From Pseudomonadota bacterium (GTDB lineage: Bacteria > Myxococcota > UBA9042 > PHBI01), in NCBI GenBank assembly GCA_005772945.1, contig SXIE01000333.1, forward strand, positions 1 through 6,024: 6,024 nt of DNA, given 5' to 3'. The first letter of the stretch is position 1; every line of letters starts with the position of its first letter. The translations under genes were made by a program, and so were the position numbers. Shown in pieces: positions 5,929 through 6,024 of the stretch. The notes under the pieces were generated by a model. It was not told where the DNA came from and ran no database searches. It saw only the letters and a list, made by a program, of their open reading frames with translations.

Positions 5929-6024
5929 CCGGATCGAGGGGCCGAGGACCCGGCCCACGTCGTACCAGGCGCGCGAGATCACGTGGCCCGCCGCGGGAAG
6001 GCCGATCCCGACGTACAGATCCCA
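5899..6024 (-). pseudogene. C-terminal fragment of another class I SAM-dependent methyltransferase (both ends missing)
   Basis: Reading leftward from the right edge, the minus strand encodes 42 residues: WDLYVGIGLPAAGHVISRAW, then YDVGRVLGPSIREFYERGPLER. This resembles the region just before the end of some UbiE-like methyltransferases, where '..AG..S..W..VGRFLGPSI..FY...PLER' is followed by a short '..WR.AGI...' tail; I recall that pattern from the family and could not search it. All but 2 of the 42 codons end in G or C. After GPLER the frame continues without a stop down to 5254, but those residues are simply antisense to the NTPase and do not give the expected tail. The SAM-binding motifs would lie beyond the right edge. 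The gene therefore appears cut at the palindrome. Alternatives are a real gene with an unusual antisense extension, or a coincidental reading frame. Confidence 0.45.

Noticed and set aside
5254..5982. A 242-codon minus-strand frame starting within the methyltransferase-like tail
   Set aside because: Only the part from about 5899 to the right looks like protein. The remainder is the exact codon complement of the NTPase, so I do not accept it as one intact gene, though it is relevant to the junction.
1..6024. Search for CRISPR arrays, tRNA/rRNA, insertion sequences, toxin-antitoxin pairs or a defence island
   Set aside because: No spaced repeats, tRNA-like stem sets, transposase motifs or paired small genes were seen. 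A STAND NTPase can belong to defence systems, but with only the ATPase half present and no effector this cannot be claimed.

Overview
This 6,024-base window is very GC-rich, with coding third positions dominated by G and C. It looks like chromosomal DNA from a high-GC bacterium. The mutS-glnD pair and the start of a STAND-type NTPase of the 'GR..-GPGGIGKS' kind would fit a Myxococcota-like (deltaproteobacterial) genome. That placement is an inference from protein style, because there is no rRNA or other taxonomic marker here.

Layout, left to right. (1) 3-548 (+): the last 181 codons of mutS (DNA mismatch repair ATPase), including a beta-clamp-binding motif and the C-terminal oligomerisation helices; the start lies outside the window. 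(2) 553-3237 (+): a complete glnD, the bifunctional PII uridylyltransferase / uridylyl-removing enzyme. It follows mutS by 4 nt with a good Shine-Dalgarno sequence, so the two are probably one transcription unit. An in-frame 33-bp tandem duplication sits just before its nucleotidyltransferase motif. (3) 3294-4355 (+): an exported, cysteine-containing protein of unknown function whose C-terminal part resembles a YARHG-type segment. (4) A 94-bp convergent gap with a small direct repeat and an imperfect hairpin. (5) 4450-5151 (-): a class I SAM-dependent methyltransferase of the Methyltransf_16 (METTL21/ETFBKMT-like, lysine-methyltransferase) type. (6) A 213-bp divergent intergenic region. (7) From 5365 (+): the N-terminal part of a STAND/AAA-like NTPase with clear Walker A and Walker B motifs. 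(8) From the right edge to about 5899 on the minus strand: what looks like the C-terminal part of a different SAM-dependent methyltransferase.

The most unusual spot is around 5899-5930. The plus-strand NTPase reads convincingly up to a perfect 12-bp palindrome (CCGCTCGAGCGG, 5899-5910). Beyond it the coding signal switches to the minus strand, where a methyltransferase-like tail arrives from the right and loses its family resemblance at the same palindrome. Both strands encode GPLER there. No stop codon separates them. This looks like a chimeric or inversion junction, either biological or an assembly/amplification artefact, and not two intact genes.

Functionally, GlnD is the nitrogen-status sensor that uridylylates PII. 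MutS is unrelated repair machinery that happens to share its transcript. The remaining genes have no evident pathway link. I found no CRISPR array, tRNA, rRNA, insertion sequence or convincing new multi-gene system.
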